64,000 nt of DNA from Beroe forskalii. Taxonomy: Eukaryota; Ctenophora; Nuda; Beroida; Beroidae. A model generated the notes under the pieces. It saw nothing but the letters and a program-made list of their open reading frames with translations. It had not been told where the DNA came from and did no database searches. The stretch covers positions 372,001 to 436,000 of the forward strand of contig WFMF01000005.1 of NCBI GenBank assembly GCA_011033025.1, written 5' to 3'. Positions 9,846 through 21,802 of this stretch are shown here, piece after piece (positions within the stretch are counted from its first letter, which is position 1; every line of letters begins with the position of its first letter). The translations under genes were made by a program, and so were the position numbers.

Positions 9846-11310
9846 CTGCAACACAATTATACCGTCAAATACTTGTGAATTGCTGATTTATTGTTATTTT
9901 GATTGTTTAGCGATATTTGTTATGGATTATTCTACTAACTTAATTTTATCATGAACAGAGAGACCGTTGGCGTTAATCTGGGTTTTTAGTGGGTGTCACC
10001 CCCACAGCATGGGTCTCAAACCACGCGTTTCACTTTGTTGAATATATGGTTTGAAATATATGGTTATTGGTTGTAACACGTCGTGTTAAGCGTCAAATAT
10101 ATAGGGTGGATTTACCAATTCAAAGAAAATTACTTATTAGAGATTACTTAGAGTTCGATTTATTGCTTCATTGTCACAATTCTCCGAAATACTTTACCAA
10201 GAATTCCTTCAGTTGTTTGAAACTCGAAAGCATATACTCATATTATATTTATTTCAAATTCCTTTACGTTAGTTAATACTTATATGACGAAAAGTTGGTT
10301 TTAATTTCTTGATTCTTGAACCCTGATGTTGTTTAGCAAAACTTTAAAGTGTTCGTTAACCTCAACAAAATATTATCAAGAATATAATATTTTATTGAAG
10401 ATTTGATTGCTGCGTTGTAACCTTCATGGGGCTACGTAAGAAGATTGGACATATATCGTTTGTTTGAACCTGGAAGTTGCTCTGATGGATAGAATGGGAA
10501 CAATGCACTGTCTTCAAGTGACACCATCATACCCGGACAAATAATTTGATTACATAGACAAAAGCAGGGGCATTTGAGTGCATGGTGGTCAATTCTAGAG
10601 AATCCCAACAACTTTATGACCCTGTCGATGCAATCAGCCTCGATTAATTAAATGACAAGAATGCGATTGGTAACATTGGTGTATATGCAAATGAAGGAGA
10701 AGTATAGTGTAAGGAGTCCCTCTTTTATAACGCACATGTCTCGCTATAAGAATATAAGATGGTTTATAATTCCATTCGCTGAGAGAGTTGTGCGTCTCAT
10801 TTGGTTGACAATAAAAGATCTGTTATTAACGTGATTAACAAGACGCCTGTGAGGGAGCTTGAGAGGACACCCCCATTATCAAGTTTGAGGGGAACGTGAC
10901 TGTCACCCTCAAGCATGGAATGAGGCTGTTTGATGCCATCTTCTGAGTGCGTTTAAGACTCATAATGACGTCATTCTGATCCGCCTATTGTTAAGACACT
11001 CCCCAAACCAACTACCTACTTATAAACCAACTCTTGTTCCACGTGCATTTAGGAGCATTAGCACTGCCGTGTCACTTGTTCAGGGTTCTTGTTTAGAGTC
11101 ACATTTCACAGTTACGTCTTAAAATTCGTAGCATTTGAATTTGTTGTTACAGCTCTTTACAGTTTAACAGGGCGGTTGTGGTGTAGCATGCTGTAGGTAG
11201 CTAGTGCTCTAGTGTCCATAGTCAAGAAGTCGCAAGCACATGGTTTCTTTCTCTAATATTATTGATCTGAATCAAGAGAATTTTTCCTAAAAAAAACGCG
11301 GCATCGCCCT
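9846..11310. other. Intron between dynein exons 4 and 3
   Basis: AT-rich sequence with no recognised exon or domain. Open frames at 10067-10276 and 10652-10834 show no family features and no splice support. A TGACGTCA site lies near 10971. Confidence 0.55.
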
Positions 11311-11312
11311 CG

Positions 11313-11853
11313 CCTGTAGGCGTCCCATGTCCTCATCTCCTTGTCCATACCCCGGATCTCACCTGTTTTCGCCCCAGGCCCTCATCTCCTTGTCCATGCC
11401 CCGGATCTCACCTGTAGACGTCCCAGGCCCTCATCTCCTTGTCCATGCCCCGGATCTCACCTGTAGACGTCCCAGGCCCTCATCTCCTTGTCCATGCCCC
11501 AGATCTCACCTGTAGACGTCCCATGCCCTCATCTCCTTGTCCATGCCCCGGATCTCACCTGTAGACGTCCCAGGCCCTCATCTCCTTGTCCATGCCCCGG
11601 ATCTCACCTGTAGACGTCCCAGGCCCTCATCTCCTTTTCCATGCTCCGGATCTCACCTGTAGACGTCCCAGGCCCTCATCTCCTTGTCCATGCCCCGGAT
11701 CTCACCTGTAGACGTCCCAGGCCCTCATCTCCTTGTCCATGCCCCGGATCTCACCTGTAGACATCCCATGCTCTCATCTCCTTGTCCATGCCCCGGATCT
11801 CACCTGTAGACGTCCCAGGCCCTCATCTCCTTGTCCATGCCCCGGATCTCACC
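11313..11853 (-). repeat. 49-bp tandem array copying the exon 3 end and its splice donor
   Basis: About eleven near-identical 49-bp units run directly out of the 3' end of dynein exon 3. On the coding strand each unit repeats GGCATGGACAAGGAGATGAG, GGCCTGGGACGTCTACAG and then gtgagatccg. Every unit therefore carries the last 40 or so exon bases plus a functional-looking GTGAG donor. Since 49 is not a multiple of three, use of a more distant donor would normally shift the frame. Confidence 0.9.
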
Positions 11854-12013
11854 TGTAGACGTCCCAGGCCCTCATCTCCTTGTCCATGCCCCGGATCTCC
11901 TTGACGAACTTCTTACACTCGACCTCCATACTCTCCACGTCAATTGCTATCCAGAGAGTGGTCTTCCAGTCGTCGAAACAACTCGTAACCAGTTCCGTCA
12001 TGTCCCAACACGT
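11853..12013 (-). CDS. DNAH9/11/17-like: Dynein exon 3 (lower): linker
   Basis: The exon reads CWDMTELVTSCFDDWKTTLW, then DVESMEVECKKFVKEIRGMD and KEMRAWDVYS, matching the N-terminal linker of outer-arm dyneins. The acceptor is ttcag. The first donor, TACAG-gtgagat, is set at 11853, where the unique exon meets the tandem array. This choice joins exon 4 in phase. Confidence 0.88.
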
Positions 12014-14138
12014 CTGAAATATACGAGGGTCACGTATTTACATGATACTACTGTACTAGGACAAGTACGTCATTCTACGTTTCATGCTCGGTGATATATC
12101 TGTGTGGAAATTCTACGTTCTCTGAGATCTTGATCCTAAGATGGAGGGTGTGATCATGTGACTGCATCAAAGGGAAATGAAATGAATTAGTTGGCGAAAT
12201 ATTATACTTTTATAACAATTTTCGTTTTCTATAATGAAATGCGATATATTAGATTATAAGTGACATTCTTATGTGAATTTGCTGCCAAAATCGATTATTT
12301 ACTGTGAAGGGAGTGTCATAATAGGTGAACTATGAAATTGTCAAATACGGTAATACTCAACAATTGATTGTGTAGAGTCACGAGTGGCATTATTGAACTT
12401 GTTGCACGAGGCGTAGCCGTGGGCTAATTAATGTACAGATCACTCATAGCAAAGCCGAGTGTCAATCATAAAATCAACACTCGGCCACGATCAGGCGGCC
12501 ACCGAGTGCAAAGAAATGCAAAAGTACCTCTCTTGAGCCAAGTAGCGTATTGTACCACGACTCTACTGTCATGCTACACGGTTGGTTGCGTGCCAGTGAT
12601 ATTTGCTTGGGTTTTGAACAATGTTCGTGCTTATCTTTCTCATAGGTTATTGCTTGTTTAATCTTTCAATGCTTACAACAGTATTTATCGTTCTGATGAT
12701 AGGGCAATGCTTATTTAATGCTTAAACTGTCAACTCAACTAAAAGCACGATTGGGATGAAGACGAAGGGCAGGGCACGCATAGCGAGGTTTTCATAACCC
12801 GACTAGACAGTCAATTTAAATTCCAATTTCTTGTGAAAGTTAGAAAGATATCACGATTCAAATTCTAAGAAATGCGCGTGGTGATACGAGCTTCGTGATG
12901 TTGTTAATACCAACATTATCATTTCATTCAGAATTTCTTAGTTCCAAAACCAATTCCACTAAAAGTCCAACTTTCATTCAATGTAAAACTTTAATCTACG
13001 TATTTTAGATTAAATATTTTCATGCTTTCGATCATTAAATCAATTATTAACCCCATTCCAAAATCTCGATTATCGTATGAACCTACTTGAACATTTTATG
13101 ATTTGTTTAAAAAACTACCCATCAAGTGATACTACTGTGATAGTGTGGGTAGTTTGAATAATACCAACAACCCACGTCAAAGTTCTAATTCTGGTCAAGA
13201 TTTGAATATATCACTCAACAAATAAGTGGTATTTAAACCACTCTCCAGAACGTCTAAGATTATTTGTCTCATCATCATCTCATCTGTGCTTTGATTTTAT
13301 CTGTTTCATACTATTTTACTTTTTATCTGTTCGTTTATTCTTGTGAATCTTCTATCGCTATCTTACCATCTGTTATAGTTCATGAAATTCTTGATTTTAT
13401 CTGTTTATTATATTCTGCCATTATATTATGTTTGTTTCATACCCATGTCAAAAGGATGAATCTCAGTCAGTATTAGGCCATGTCGAGACAATTCATAATG
13501 TTCATTTAATGGAGCATTTATTTTAAGCATTTTGAAAGACTGAAGTATTAAGACGGACCCGAAGTTAGATGGAAGTCTGGCGAACTAGCTGCACCTTGCA
13601 GCTCGTACGGGAATTACAGTGCTATCACGTGACCCAAATGACGTTAAATTAGTGGATTTCATGACCTATTCTAACCCGCATGACAATTGCTTTCTGAATA
13701 CTCTCACGTCAATCCTTTCCACGCGCCATATTATAGAGCTTTTTAATTGAGCGTGCAATTCATAAAACGTACATTTCAGTCGCTTCCAGACGGTTATAAA
13801 AACCTTTAGAATGTTTCGTTTATATTTGTATATTTATTAAAGCTTCGCGGGTAAATCATGCAACGTTTCTGTAGATTGACGTTTTATGAATTTGAATGGT
13901 TATCATGTCATAGTATTGCGCGTCAAAAGGAGTCCTATACTCACTGTTAAATATTTGTGAATTTGAGACTTCCAATAATATTCATATGAAACGAAGAATC
14001 ACATGATTTCCTTTCTATGTCAGCAATAAATAGGAAATTATTAGTTTAATAAAATTACAATATAGTTTAATAAAAAATCATGATTTAATTTTTTTAAATA
14101 CGTAACAATTTCTGCGAAAGCCTGCACATGCCACATAC
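12014..14138. other. Intron between dynein exons 3 and 2
   Basis: AT-rich, with no exon recognised. A segment near 12450-12510 has a CCGAGTG / CACTCGG inverted motif. Open frames at 12431-12661 and 13264-13476 look like chance. Confidence 0.5.
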
Positions 14139-14331
14139 CTTGAGAAGCTTGACTTCCTTGCGACACTGCTTCAACTGTTTGAACTCTGGCATGTTGACCT
14201 CGAATAGGGAGGCGCTGTCAGCCAGTTCCTTCATCTCCGCCTCCATGTCCTTGATCTTGATGTGCATGTCGTCCAGGTTCTCGTAAACTCCCATGCTGTC
14301 GTACTTGAACGGAGCGTCCTTACGGAACTGC
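14139..14331 (-). CDS. DNAH9/11/17-like: Dynein exon 2 (lower): start of linker
   Basis: The exon reads QFRKDAPFKYDSMGVYENLD, a DMEAEMKELADSASLFEVNM block and FKQLKQCRKEVKLLK, all conserved in DNAH9/11/17. Acceptor ctccag, donor AAG-gtatgtgg. Confidence 0.92.
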
Positions 14332-15327
14332 CTGGAGGAGAGAAGGGTGTTAGCAGGGAGAGAGAAGGGTGTTGTTATATTTTGATTTTCTCGTCACAAC
14401 TGCCACCCACGCGACAGTCTTTACCCTCCCTTGGCACTCAATCACTCATATTTAAACACCCCTCCATACTTCACTCTCAAAAAATATAAGAATTTCGAAA
14501 GCTTCTGATTACAATTCTCTCGTATCAGTTATACCGTTTAAACTTTATTCTCTTGGGAGAAGGGTGTCGGACTGTCGGAGTGCTTGGAATTCAATCAATA
14601 TGTTAGTAGATCAACACCTGATCATTCAACAGAATGTCTTAATTTCACTGTAGTGAAGCGATGGTCTTTGAACTCCTGTCGCTTCACCTTAAATGATATG
14701 GTTTTCCTATATAATACTGGACAGTGAGTGGAGTAGGCAACTTGAAGGAAATGTCAAGAAGTTTGAGTATGTGGTTTGAGTATGTGGGTCTCAAGGTGTC
14801 ACAAGGCACGTGATACCTTAAACCGAACTGTGATTAATATGACGTTTGAACATCATGAGCGTTTGGCAGGTGATTATCTTCGAAATATCAATGCTAATGC
14901 AGTAATGCGCTAGTTGCTTAGTTGACGTTTCTTCGCTATTCTTGACTTCCACAAAATAACATAATATAATCAACGTCACTGCTAGTTGTATCATTAAGCG
15001 ACATTCACATCGCAATAACAAAAAATATGCGACACGAGAGCACGTGCGTCTCAAATTCTCTGAGGTAGTGGTACTAATACCTCCCATGGAGTCAGTTGAG
15101 TCACAGAGTTGGGTGGCGTCGTAAGAGATGGCTTCGTGTCCTCTTATTCTCGGTGATTAGTTAGTTAGATACCCGTGGTGTTCGCAATCGTTTAAGGAGT
15201 GTTATAAACGACGTTTATAAGCGTGACCAATTAGAGTGCGACTAAATCTGAGCTCGCGTTTTGATTGGTCGAAGCTTCAATACTCCGTGACGCATTTTTC
15301 TTATGGTATTTGTTTAAGGGGGCAGAT

Positions 15328-15505
15328 TTTTGATTTAGGTCTTTAAACCTAAAATGGGGGGGATGAAGCCCAAAAAAAACCAAAAAAAACCAAAAAAAAC
15401 CAAAAAAAACCTAGCCCAAGAATCGGAAAAGTAGGGTAGGCCTTGGTTTTTTTTGGTTTTTTTTGGTTTTTTTTGGGTTTTTTTGGGTTAGGTTTTTTTC
15501 AAAAA
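15328..15505. repeat. Hairpin element with CCAAAAAAAA arms
   Basis: Tandem CCAAAAAAAA units (15368-15412) face tandem GGTTTTTTTT units (15443-15500) around a core, AAGAATCGGAAAAGTAGGGT. The same core between the same kind of arms recurs at 19890-19985. Two copies with a shared core argue for a mobile hairpin rather than chance low complexity. Confidence 0.7.
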
Positions 15506-15664
15506 TTTTGACTTTTTCATGCCAATATGGATTGTTGATGCTATTAATGTGTTGTTATTGATATGGTTATGGTTTGGAACAATATTCGGCAGTTTTTAGA
15601 GATGTTTTGGGTGATTTATGGTGCTTTATATGACAAAATCAGTACGTCAAGGCCTTTTTTGGTG

Positions 15665-16770
15665 AACTATCAGTGAACCACTGCTCCAGAGTTGCCGAGG
15701 GTCAGCCAGCATGGATCAGCAGGGGTTCATAAGGGTCAGACTTGAATCACCAGGCCAGGAGGCCACTCAGTGCTGAAATAAGGACATAGGGGCCTGCAAA
15801 CTGCCAGGTGCTAGTGAACCAGGTGGTTTCTCAGGGCTCACTGGTTCGCTCCTGGCTGATAAAGTTCGGACTAGTGTCTTCTGATATTAACAGGGTGTTT
15901 TGCACTGGAAGAGTCACCATGTTAAAAGATAGCCAAGGGTCGCCAGGGAGTAAGTCACCTATGATTGCCCAATATCAGGTAAATGTCAGCAGGATCCAGG
16001 AGCCAGGCAATGGGTTCCCATGCTACCATGGGATCAAAAGGCTTGAGGCAGGGAAGAAGTCGGGTGAGAGCAATCAAGACATCACTCATTCAGCCAAGGT
16101 TCAGCACGAAGTCAGCCAATGGTCATAAAGGGACCACTATTGCAGTCAGAAGAGGCGAGAAGGTCACTCAGGTTTTTACTTGCTAACTTGCTAGGGGTCA
16201 GTAAATTATCAAATAGGTATCAGAAAAGGGTCAGTCGTTTCCTTTGGGGTAGGTAAGGAGGTAAGGGTTTACCAGGGATCAACCAAGTGCAGTTTCACCC
16301 TTGACTCACCTACCTTCCAAAGCACAAGGAAATATTTCCTGTGTGCTGGCGGTATATATGCAACTTATGTCCATGGAAGAGTGGAGAGAACCTATATGTC
16401 TATATGTCTTGCCTGGCTCAATGCGGTGGATGTCCTAGCTGCATGGCTCATTAAACAAGGAACTGAAACCGCAGGGCTCCAAACAGGGTTAGCCCTACAC
16501 CTTCTGGTAATAAAGTAATAATGTTGCAATGTATATGCCTCTAGTTGTAATATGCTGTCTGCTGAAAAGGGTCAGGAAAGGGTCTGTAAAGTATACCCAG
16601 GGGTTAGGGGCACTCAGTCAGCTAGCCAGGTGAGATAAGGATATGATTGGCCTTGGTTCAGCAGGGAGGAATGCAAATGTAAGGTCCAGGACTCATTAAA
16701 GCGATAAAGCTGAGAATCAGCCTAACTTACTAGGCAGCCTAAGTAAGTACGTAAAATACAATTGACAGGA
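15665..16770 (+). repeat. Degenerate GGGTCAG minisatellite
   Basis: Irregular units built on AGGGTCAG, CCAGG and GATCAGCAGGG fill this stretch. The opposite strand of the same motif appears at 17765-17900 (CTGACCC) and the plus form again at 19180-19445. Two DNA elements have inserted within the block. Open frames here are by-products of the repeat. Confidence 0.6.
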
Positions 16771-16913
16771 AGCTCACTTAGGCCTAAGCATCACCCCTCA
16801 CAAGACGAAATATGTTACATATGAAATTGCAGGATCAATAATCCAACTTCTATGAATTCAATCGGAGTATAGAAAGATAAGAAAATAAGTATTCCCCTGA
16901 TATATGTCGTATA

Positions 16914-17759
16914 GGGGAGCGATGGGGCAAATGGGATAGTATACCAAATGGGACCCTTGCCATTTCAAGGAATTTACATTGGTTGGGACTAAAAGTTTTG
17001 TTGCTGCTGAATGTGTCACCGAGATAGTTCAATTAAACCATGAATTCATTGTGGTAATTCAATCAGGCTCTTCTTCACACACGTTCTTCCTTACACCAGA
17101 TGATGAGTAACGATGCTGCTTGTTTTACTCCTATCATGACATGATTTGTAGCGGAACTAGATCCTCAAATTTGATTGTATTTGGTTCGTCATCATGTATT
17201 CTCCAGTGATTGATGGGTTTTTGGTTGGTTAATGATAGTCTAATATGTTAATTAGCCATAAATCGAATTGCCATATAGATTTCAAAATGGGATACTCATG
17301 AATTTGTAATATGGGATATCCCATTTGGCCATTTTACTATATCCCATTTGACCAACTAAGGTTTTTCTAATTTTCTATTCAATTGGGACATGGTTTAAAC
17401 TTTATCATCTTACCGTTAAAATGTATTCCTATTTCATTCGCACTTTCCAGGCATCCAAAAATTATAGTTTAAATACAAGATGTTAAATGGGATACTGGGA
17501 GTTGGTCAAATGGGATATCCCATTTGGGCTATTTAGGTGGGTCCCATTTGACATACTTTCACAGGAAAATCAAACGAGGGTTGGCCAAATGGGATGAGGC
17601 CACACCCACAAAATGGGCGCGGAATGGTGAAGTTTGGTGTTAGTACACCAATCTACAGGCAATAGCGAGTATCTATGCAAAAAATTTCATGGAAATCGAC
17701 TAAAATGAAAACTCTACAGACTTTAGAATTTTAGGGTCCCATTTGCCCCATCGCTCCCC
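16914..17759. mobile_element. TA-flanked 846-bp non-autonomous DNA element
   Basis: Terminal inverted repeats GGGGAGCGATGGGGCAAATG (about 23 bp in all) are flanked by TA on both sides (16912-16913 and 17760-17761). The interior has no transposase but repeats the AAATGGGA motif of the terminus about ten times in both orientations, including palindromic ATGGGATATCCCAT. TA flanks suggest Tc1/mariner mobilisation. The repeated end motif could be a reiterated transposase-binding site, which is inference. Confidence 0.75.
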
Positions 17760-18562
17760 TACCTCCTGGCCCTGATGACCCTTGCTGACTCCCTGGTTGT
17801 CGGTTGACTCTCGTGTGACCCTTGGCTGACCTGTTGCCTGGTGAATGATCCCTGGATCAGTGACTCACTCTAGACTGATAATTATTTAACGACACTATGT
17901 GTGACTGATTTGACATGTAGTATTGACTTTTATTAATCATTGGCTGGCCTCTCCTGACCAATGACCTTTCTATTATTTTTTCAATCAAGTTTTATAGTCG
18001 TGCATAGTGCATACATTGTATAGATGAGCTTTTAACTTTAGTATACTGACCATGTTCAAACAGTTTGATAAACAGGTAGGTCCTACAACAGTAGGATGAC
18101 CCTTTTGGCAAAGCTCATATGGGACTGACCTAGAAAAAGTACCCTCCAGACTCCAGAGTAAGGAGTTAGGGAGATTTTCAGGTTCAGATTTAGTATTAGG
18201 GATTAGGGTCCCAAAAATGCTTTGAAGACTAACAACTGGGGCCATAGTTACTTAGTTAGGGTTAGGGATGGTGTTATACATTAGACATTAGTGAATGCCT
18301 TCATAAAAAGTTTCTCTTTGGAATCCATTCTCACCTTACTAACCCCAGAACCCCCTCTCAGCATAGGACTATTGGCTATTCATTTTATTTCTTGGCCAAC
18401 AAAGGGATCAACAAAAAGCCATAAATGATCTTGTTAATCTATTAGGCCTTTCAGTGTGTGCTTTATAAATGGGTGTTTTAATGAGTGTTATATGAATTAT
18501 TTAACCTTTATTGAAGCTATTCAAATATCAACATCAAAACTTTTATAAAAGTTCATCATTAA

Positions 18563-19166
18563 AGGCCCCCGAACGCAAAATTTTGACTTTGGCTAATTCC
18601 AGAGATCTTAGGGCGTGAAGTACAATGTACTATGTCCCACCCTCTAACTCTAATTAGTTTAGCTGCTATGAGCGATTGAAAATAGGTCGGGCAGCAGAGA
18701 ATCCATGTTTACATACCATAATTTGAATAAAAGGATATCTTTGATGCCTCATAAGTAGACTTCTGAATAATCAATTTTGACCAACGTTTTTTTTGGTCTT
18801 TAGGTCGGAATGGTGTCTAAAAGATTAAGTGATTTGCCGAGTATGTCAAATCATTTTACCGATCAATAATTGCATTTTGATTTACTGCTTGAATATTCGC
18901 TGTTGCCCTGCATATATTTTGTTAGAATAACATGCGACATGCACTGTAATGTGATACGTATCATCATCACGTTCGGGGAAATATCCGCTGTACTACTGGG
19001 AAAATTCTGCTGCCCTTTGAGGAATTTCGTAACTAAATTAGCTATTAGCGGCTTGGGCATCATATTGAAATAGTTTTCGCCCTTATTGTTCATACTTTAC
19101 CTATAAGAACACATTCCGCCATAAAAAATGAAAAATTAAAATTTGAAATTTCATGGTCGGGGGCCT
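18563..19166. mobile_element. TTAA-flanked 604-bp non-autonomous DNA element
   Basis: Inverted ends AGGCCCCCGA and TCGGGGGCCT are bordered by TTAA at 18559-18562 and 19167-19170. TTAA duplication is the signature of piggyBac elements; a TA-flanked reading (TAAAGGCCCCCGA) is also possible. No coding capacity is seen. The element sits within the GGGTCAG repeat block. Confidence 0.65.
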
Positions 19167-19889
19167 TTAAGTGATATGTGTGAGGACTGAGGTGCCAGGT
19201 AGGGTCAGTCAATGTTTACAAGAGGTCAGAATCCAGTTTAAGTTGTAAGAATTTATTGAAACACAGTCATAAATAGTGTTAAGTGTTAACATAGTGGATC
19301 AGTCGATGGTGACCAGTTACCACTGACCAAGGGATCAGCCTTGAAAGGTGCACTAGGAATTCAACTAGGGGTCAGTAGGGACAAGGGGAGACCCCTGAGA
19401 GAACTGCAACGTGTCACTTGGGGTTCACACAGGGCCCTGGGATCAGCTCTTATATATTATAAATGGCAGCTTTTACTTGAATGACTACTATTGGAAGTCC
19501 TTATGACAAGAATGCCTGTTGCCTAAGAATGCAGTTGAAAAACTATAGGAAAGAGTAAAGGTACCTATTGGAAATGATACTATATACTTGATGAAAAATC
19601 TCTGCAAGTGTCTTAATAACAGAGGAATTTTAGTAGTGACATCCCAACAATAGTAAAATGTCTTTTTGCAAATCAACAAAACAGTCATGAACGTGAATTT
19701 GGAATAATTGGACCAATTTCAGAAGGATTAGATGAGCGAAAATATTTATTTATATTCTGTAAATTACACAATTATAGGTCGTTTATTCTACACACCAAGC
19801 TCCTGTGGATCTACAGACACATATTAGACATCATGAAACAATCGCATTTTAACTTAAAATCGTTTGGAAAGGTGCTAGAAATTACTAAA

Positions 19890-19985
19890 ATGTAACCCAA
19901 AAAATAAAAAAAACCAAAAAAAACCTGGCCAAGAATCGGAAAAGTAGGGTAGGGCTTGGTTTTTTTGGGCTTCCCTAAAATATTC
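19890..19985. repeat. Second copy of the A/T-tract hairpin element
   Basis: CCCAAAAAATAAAAAAAACC and AAGAATCGGAAAAGTAGGGT are followed by a GGTTTTTTTGGG arm, matching the core of the element at 15328-15505 in a shorter form. Confidence 0.65.
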
Positions 19986-21064
19986 AATTTTGAAATTACA
20001 AACCTGCCAAAAATCATCAAAATTTGGCACCTCGAAATTTCAAAATCAAATATTTTCGGTTTAAGGTCTTAATCAAAAAATCTACTACTAAACAAATCTC
20101 TTCATCCCTAGAACATTATATCTGGAAAGTTCAAGACGATTTGGGAGGAAATAGATTTTTGAGATCATTTTCGGCAATTCGCGAATAGCGACAGAAGTTT
20201 GCGCATGTAGGTATTTTAATAACAGGCAAATTCCAATTCTCAAAATCGCATAACTCAAGCAAAGTTTTTCTGGTAGCTAGGATGCTCCTCAATCATTTTT
20301 GTACGTGCGCGAGTCACAATTGCAGACAATGCAAAGATGCCCTTTTTCGTATGATCAGAACTCGATTTTTCTGCCTCTCAGCACATTCTCTATCCCTCCG
20401 CTCTGATATTAATTTCAAATAACCCTTTCTTCATGTGGGTTATTTACGCAAAAAGTGCCTGGCGTGCAAAAGGAGAAAAGGGTTTAAAATACATGTCTGC
20501 CGCGTCCATTTTGGATTCTTCCTGATGGCGTAAGCCCGAGGGATGTATCCGGTTGAAGCAAATGTGTATGCATTGATCATTATAGACCCGCATGAAAACG
20601 TCAGAGCTAGAGGGTTCTATAAATTCCTAAATTCCTTGGAATTGAAATTCCTCGTAAAAGCGCGCGGTATAAAAGATCCATAATTAGACAACCGTGGCTC
20701 TATAATTTGATTATTGACGGGTTGATTATAGTGACAGGGCATAACACCTGGAATACCTGCCATAGAAAGACGGGACATGATGTAGGAAGATGTGACTCAA
20801 TGAAAGGTGACAAAAAGTCATGAAGTGACAGCTCATTATGACATTCTACAGGTTGGCACGGCAATGCAATCGGCATATAATTATAATACCGATTGCCAAG
20901 CAGCTCAAATACTCAAATGTCGTTCCATTTGTACAATTTGCAACATTCTTGCCCATGATGATGCGGTTATTTCCAACTTCTTATCCCACCAGTGCGACAT
21001 ATGCCAGCATAACTAACTAACTAACTAAGTAAGGATTTTCGTGTTCCGCTTAATTATGACTTAC

Positions 21065-21204
21065 TCTCGGAATTCGTGTTGCTTGACATCGAATGAGGTA
21101 CACTTCCTGCGGATGATGGCAACCTCGTTTGCTTGCAAAGGAGCAACCTGTTGCTTCACCATGACACCCTGCTTCTTGACGTTGTTCCACTGCTCAGGCA
21201 GTTC
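21065..21204 (-). CDS. DNAH9/11/17-like: Dynein exon 1 (lower): first linker exon seen
   Basis: The exon reads ELPEQWNNVKKQGVMVKQQV, then APLQANEVAIIRRKC and FDVKQHEFRE, the conserved start of the outer-arm dynein linker. Acceptor ttccag, donor GAGA-gtaagtca. Tail exons (DHC_N1) should precede it but are absent. Instead the AAA2 exon of the upper set lies only 0.6 kb upstream, which is the wrong order for one gene. Confidence 0.92.
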
Positions 21205-21802
21205 CTGGAATCAGGGATTATGTTTAATGTTAATAAGTCGAGAGCGCTTCATTCCTGACATTTGGAGTCTATCATTCGAAGTTTAGATAGTGCCATTGAA
21301 CGTTATGAATGATAAATTCGACAATTCAGAGTCAAGGATACTTTTCGCGCATATAGGACACTTATTCGTGGGAGACTTTGTCTTATTGAATGCGCTGAAT
21401 ATTACAATTGTCTATGATGGCAAGTTTCATACAATATTCTGTTCTCAGGAAGATCTTTACGCTAAATGGTTGGACTTCTAGACTTGAATATAAATATCAG
21501 ACAAAGGTTCCTATCTATTTTCAGTACGAGACGTCGGTCAGTTCCTAAAAACGTCGCATAGTTGTTCCTCTGAATAAAGACCAGAGAAATAATGCTTGCC
21601 AAGAATAAATAGTTTGTGTTTAAATATGCGATGATGATTTGATATTGAGTCAGAAAGGGGGGGGTTTTTGGGGGGGAAAGGGATTATTTTTCTTATTTTG
21701 AACATTTTCTTCACGCTAGTTTATCGAAATCAGCATCAAAATTAGTTCATTTTAAGGATTTTTGGTATCAATGTAACGAAATATCAACAGTTAAATAGTC
21801 AC
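21205..21802. other. Junction between upper and lower dynein sets
   Basis: No gene. The segment has a run AAAGGGGGGGGTTTTTGGGGGGGAAAGGG-like patch at about 21652-21685, unlike ordinary intron sequence and typical of a poor consensus. It separates an AAA2 exon from a linker exon that should lie far upstream in any dynein gene, so a contig join here is plausible. Confidence 0.55.

Larger units (their letters stand above)
14332..21064. other. Large first intron of the lower set, filled with repeats
   Basis: This 6.7-kb intron has no recognised exon. It holds a degenerate GGGTCAG minisatellite, two copies of an A/T-tract hairpin, a TA-flanked element at 16914-17759 and a TTAA-flanked element at 18563-19166, each entered separately. 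Near 20995-21030 is a short CTAA repeat. Confidence 0.6.
2004..21204 (-). other. DNAH9/11/17-like: Lower dynein heavy chain exon set (exons 1-13, partial gene)
   Basis: Thirteen minus-strand exons, called 1 to 13 here, cover the linker (DHC_N2) through the AAA1 P-loop of an axonemal outer-arm dynein heavy chain. The order and spacing of conserved blocks match the DNAH9/11/17 family as I know it. All checked joins are in phase apart from the doubtful 12/13 border. The N-terminal tail exons and everything after the AAA1 P-loop are missing, although such proteins are normally about 4,500 residues. The protein would be a force-generating ATPase of cilia and flagella. The set lies downstream of an upper exon set that repeats exons 7-13, so this is either a partial duplication or a scaffolding error. 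Confidence 0.8.

Noticed and set aside
11160..11240. tRNA-like stretch (GGTTGTGGTGTAGCATGCTG...)
   Set aside because: No matching acceptor stem, T-loop or anticodon arm could be formed.
15808..16186. Overlapping 106- and 67-codon ORFs
   Set aside because: They lie in the degenerate GGGTCAG minisatellite and show repeat-derived composition only.
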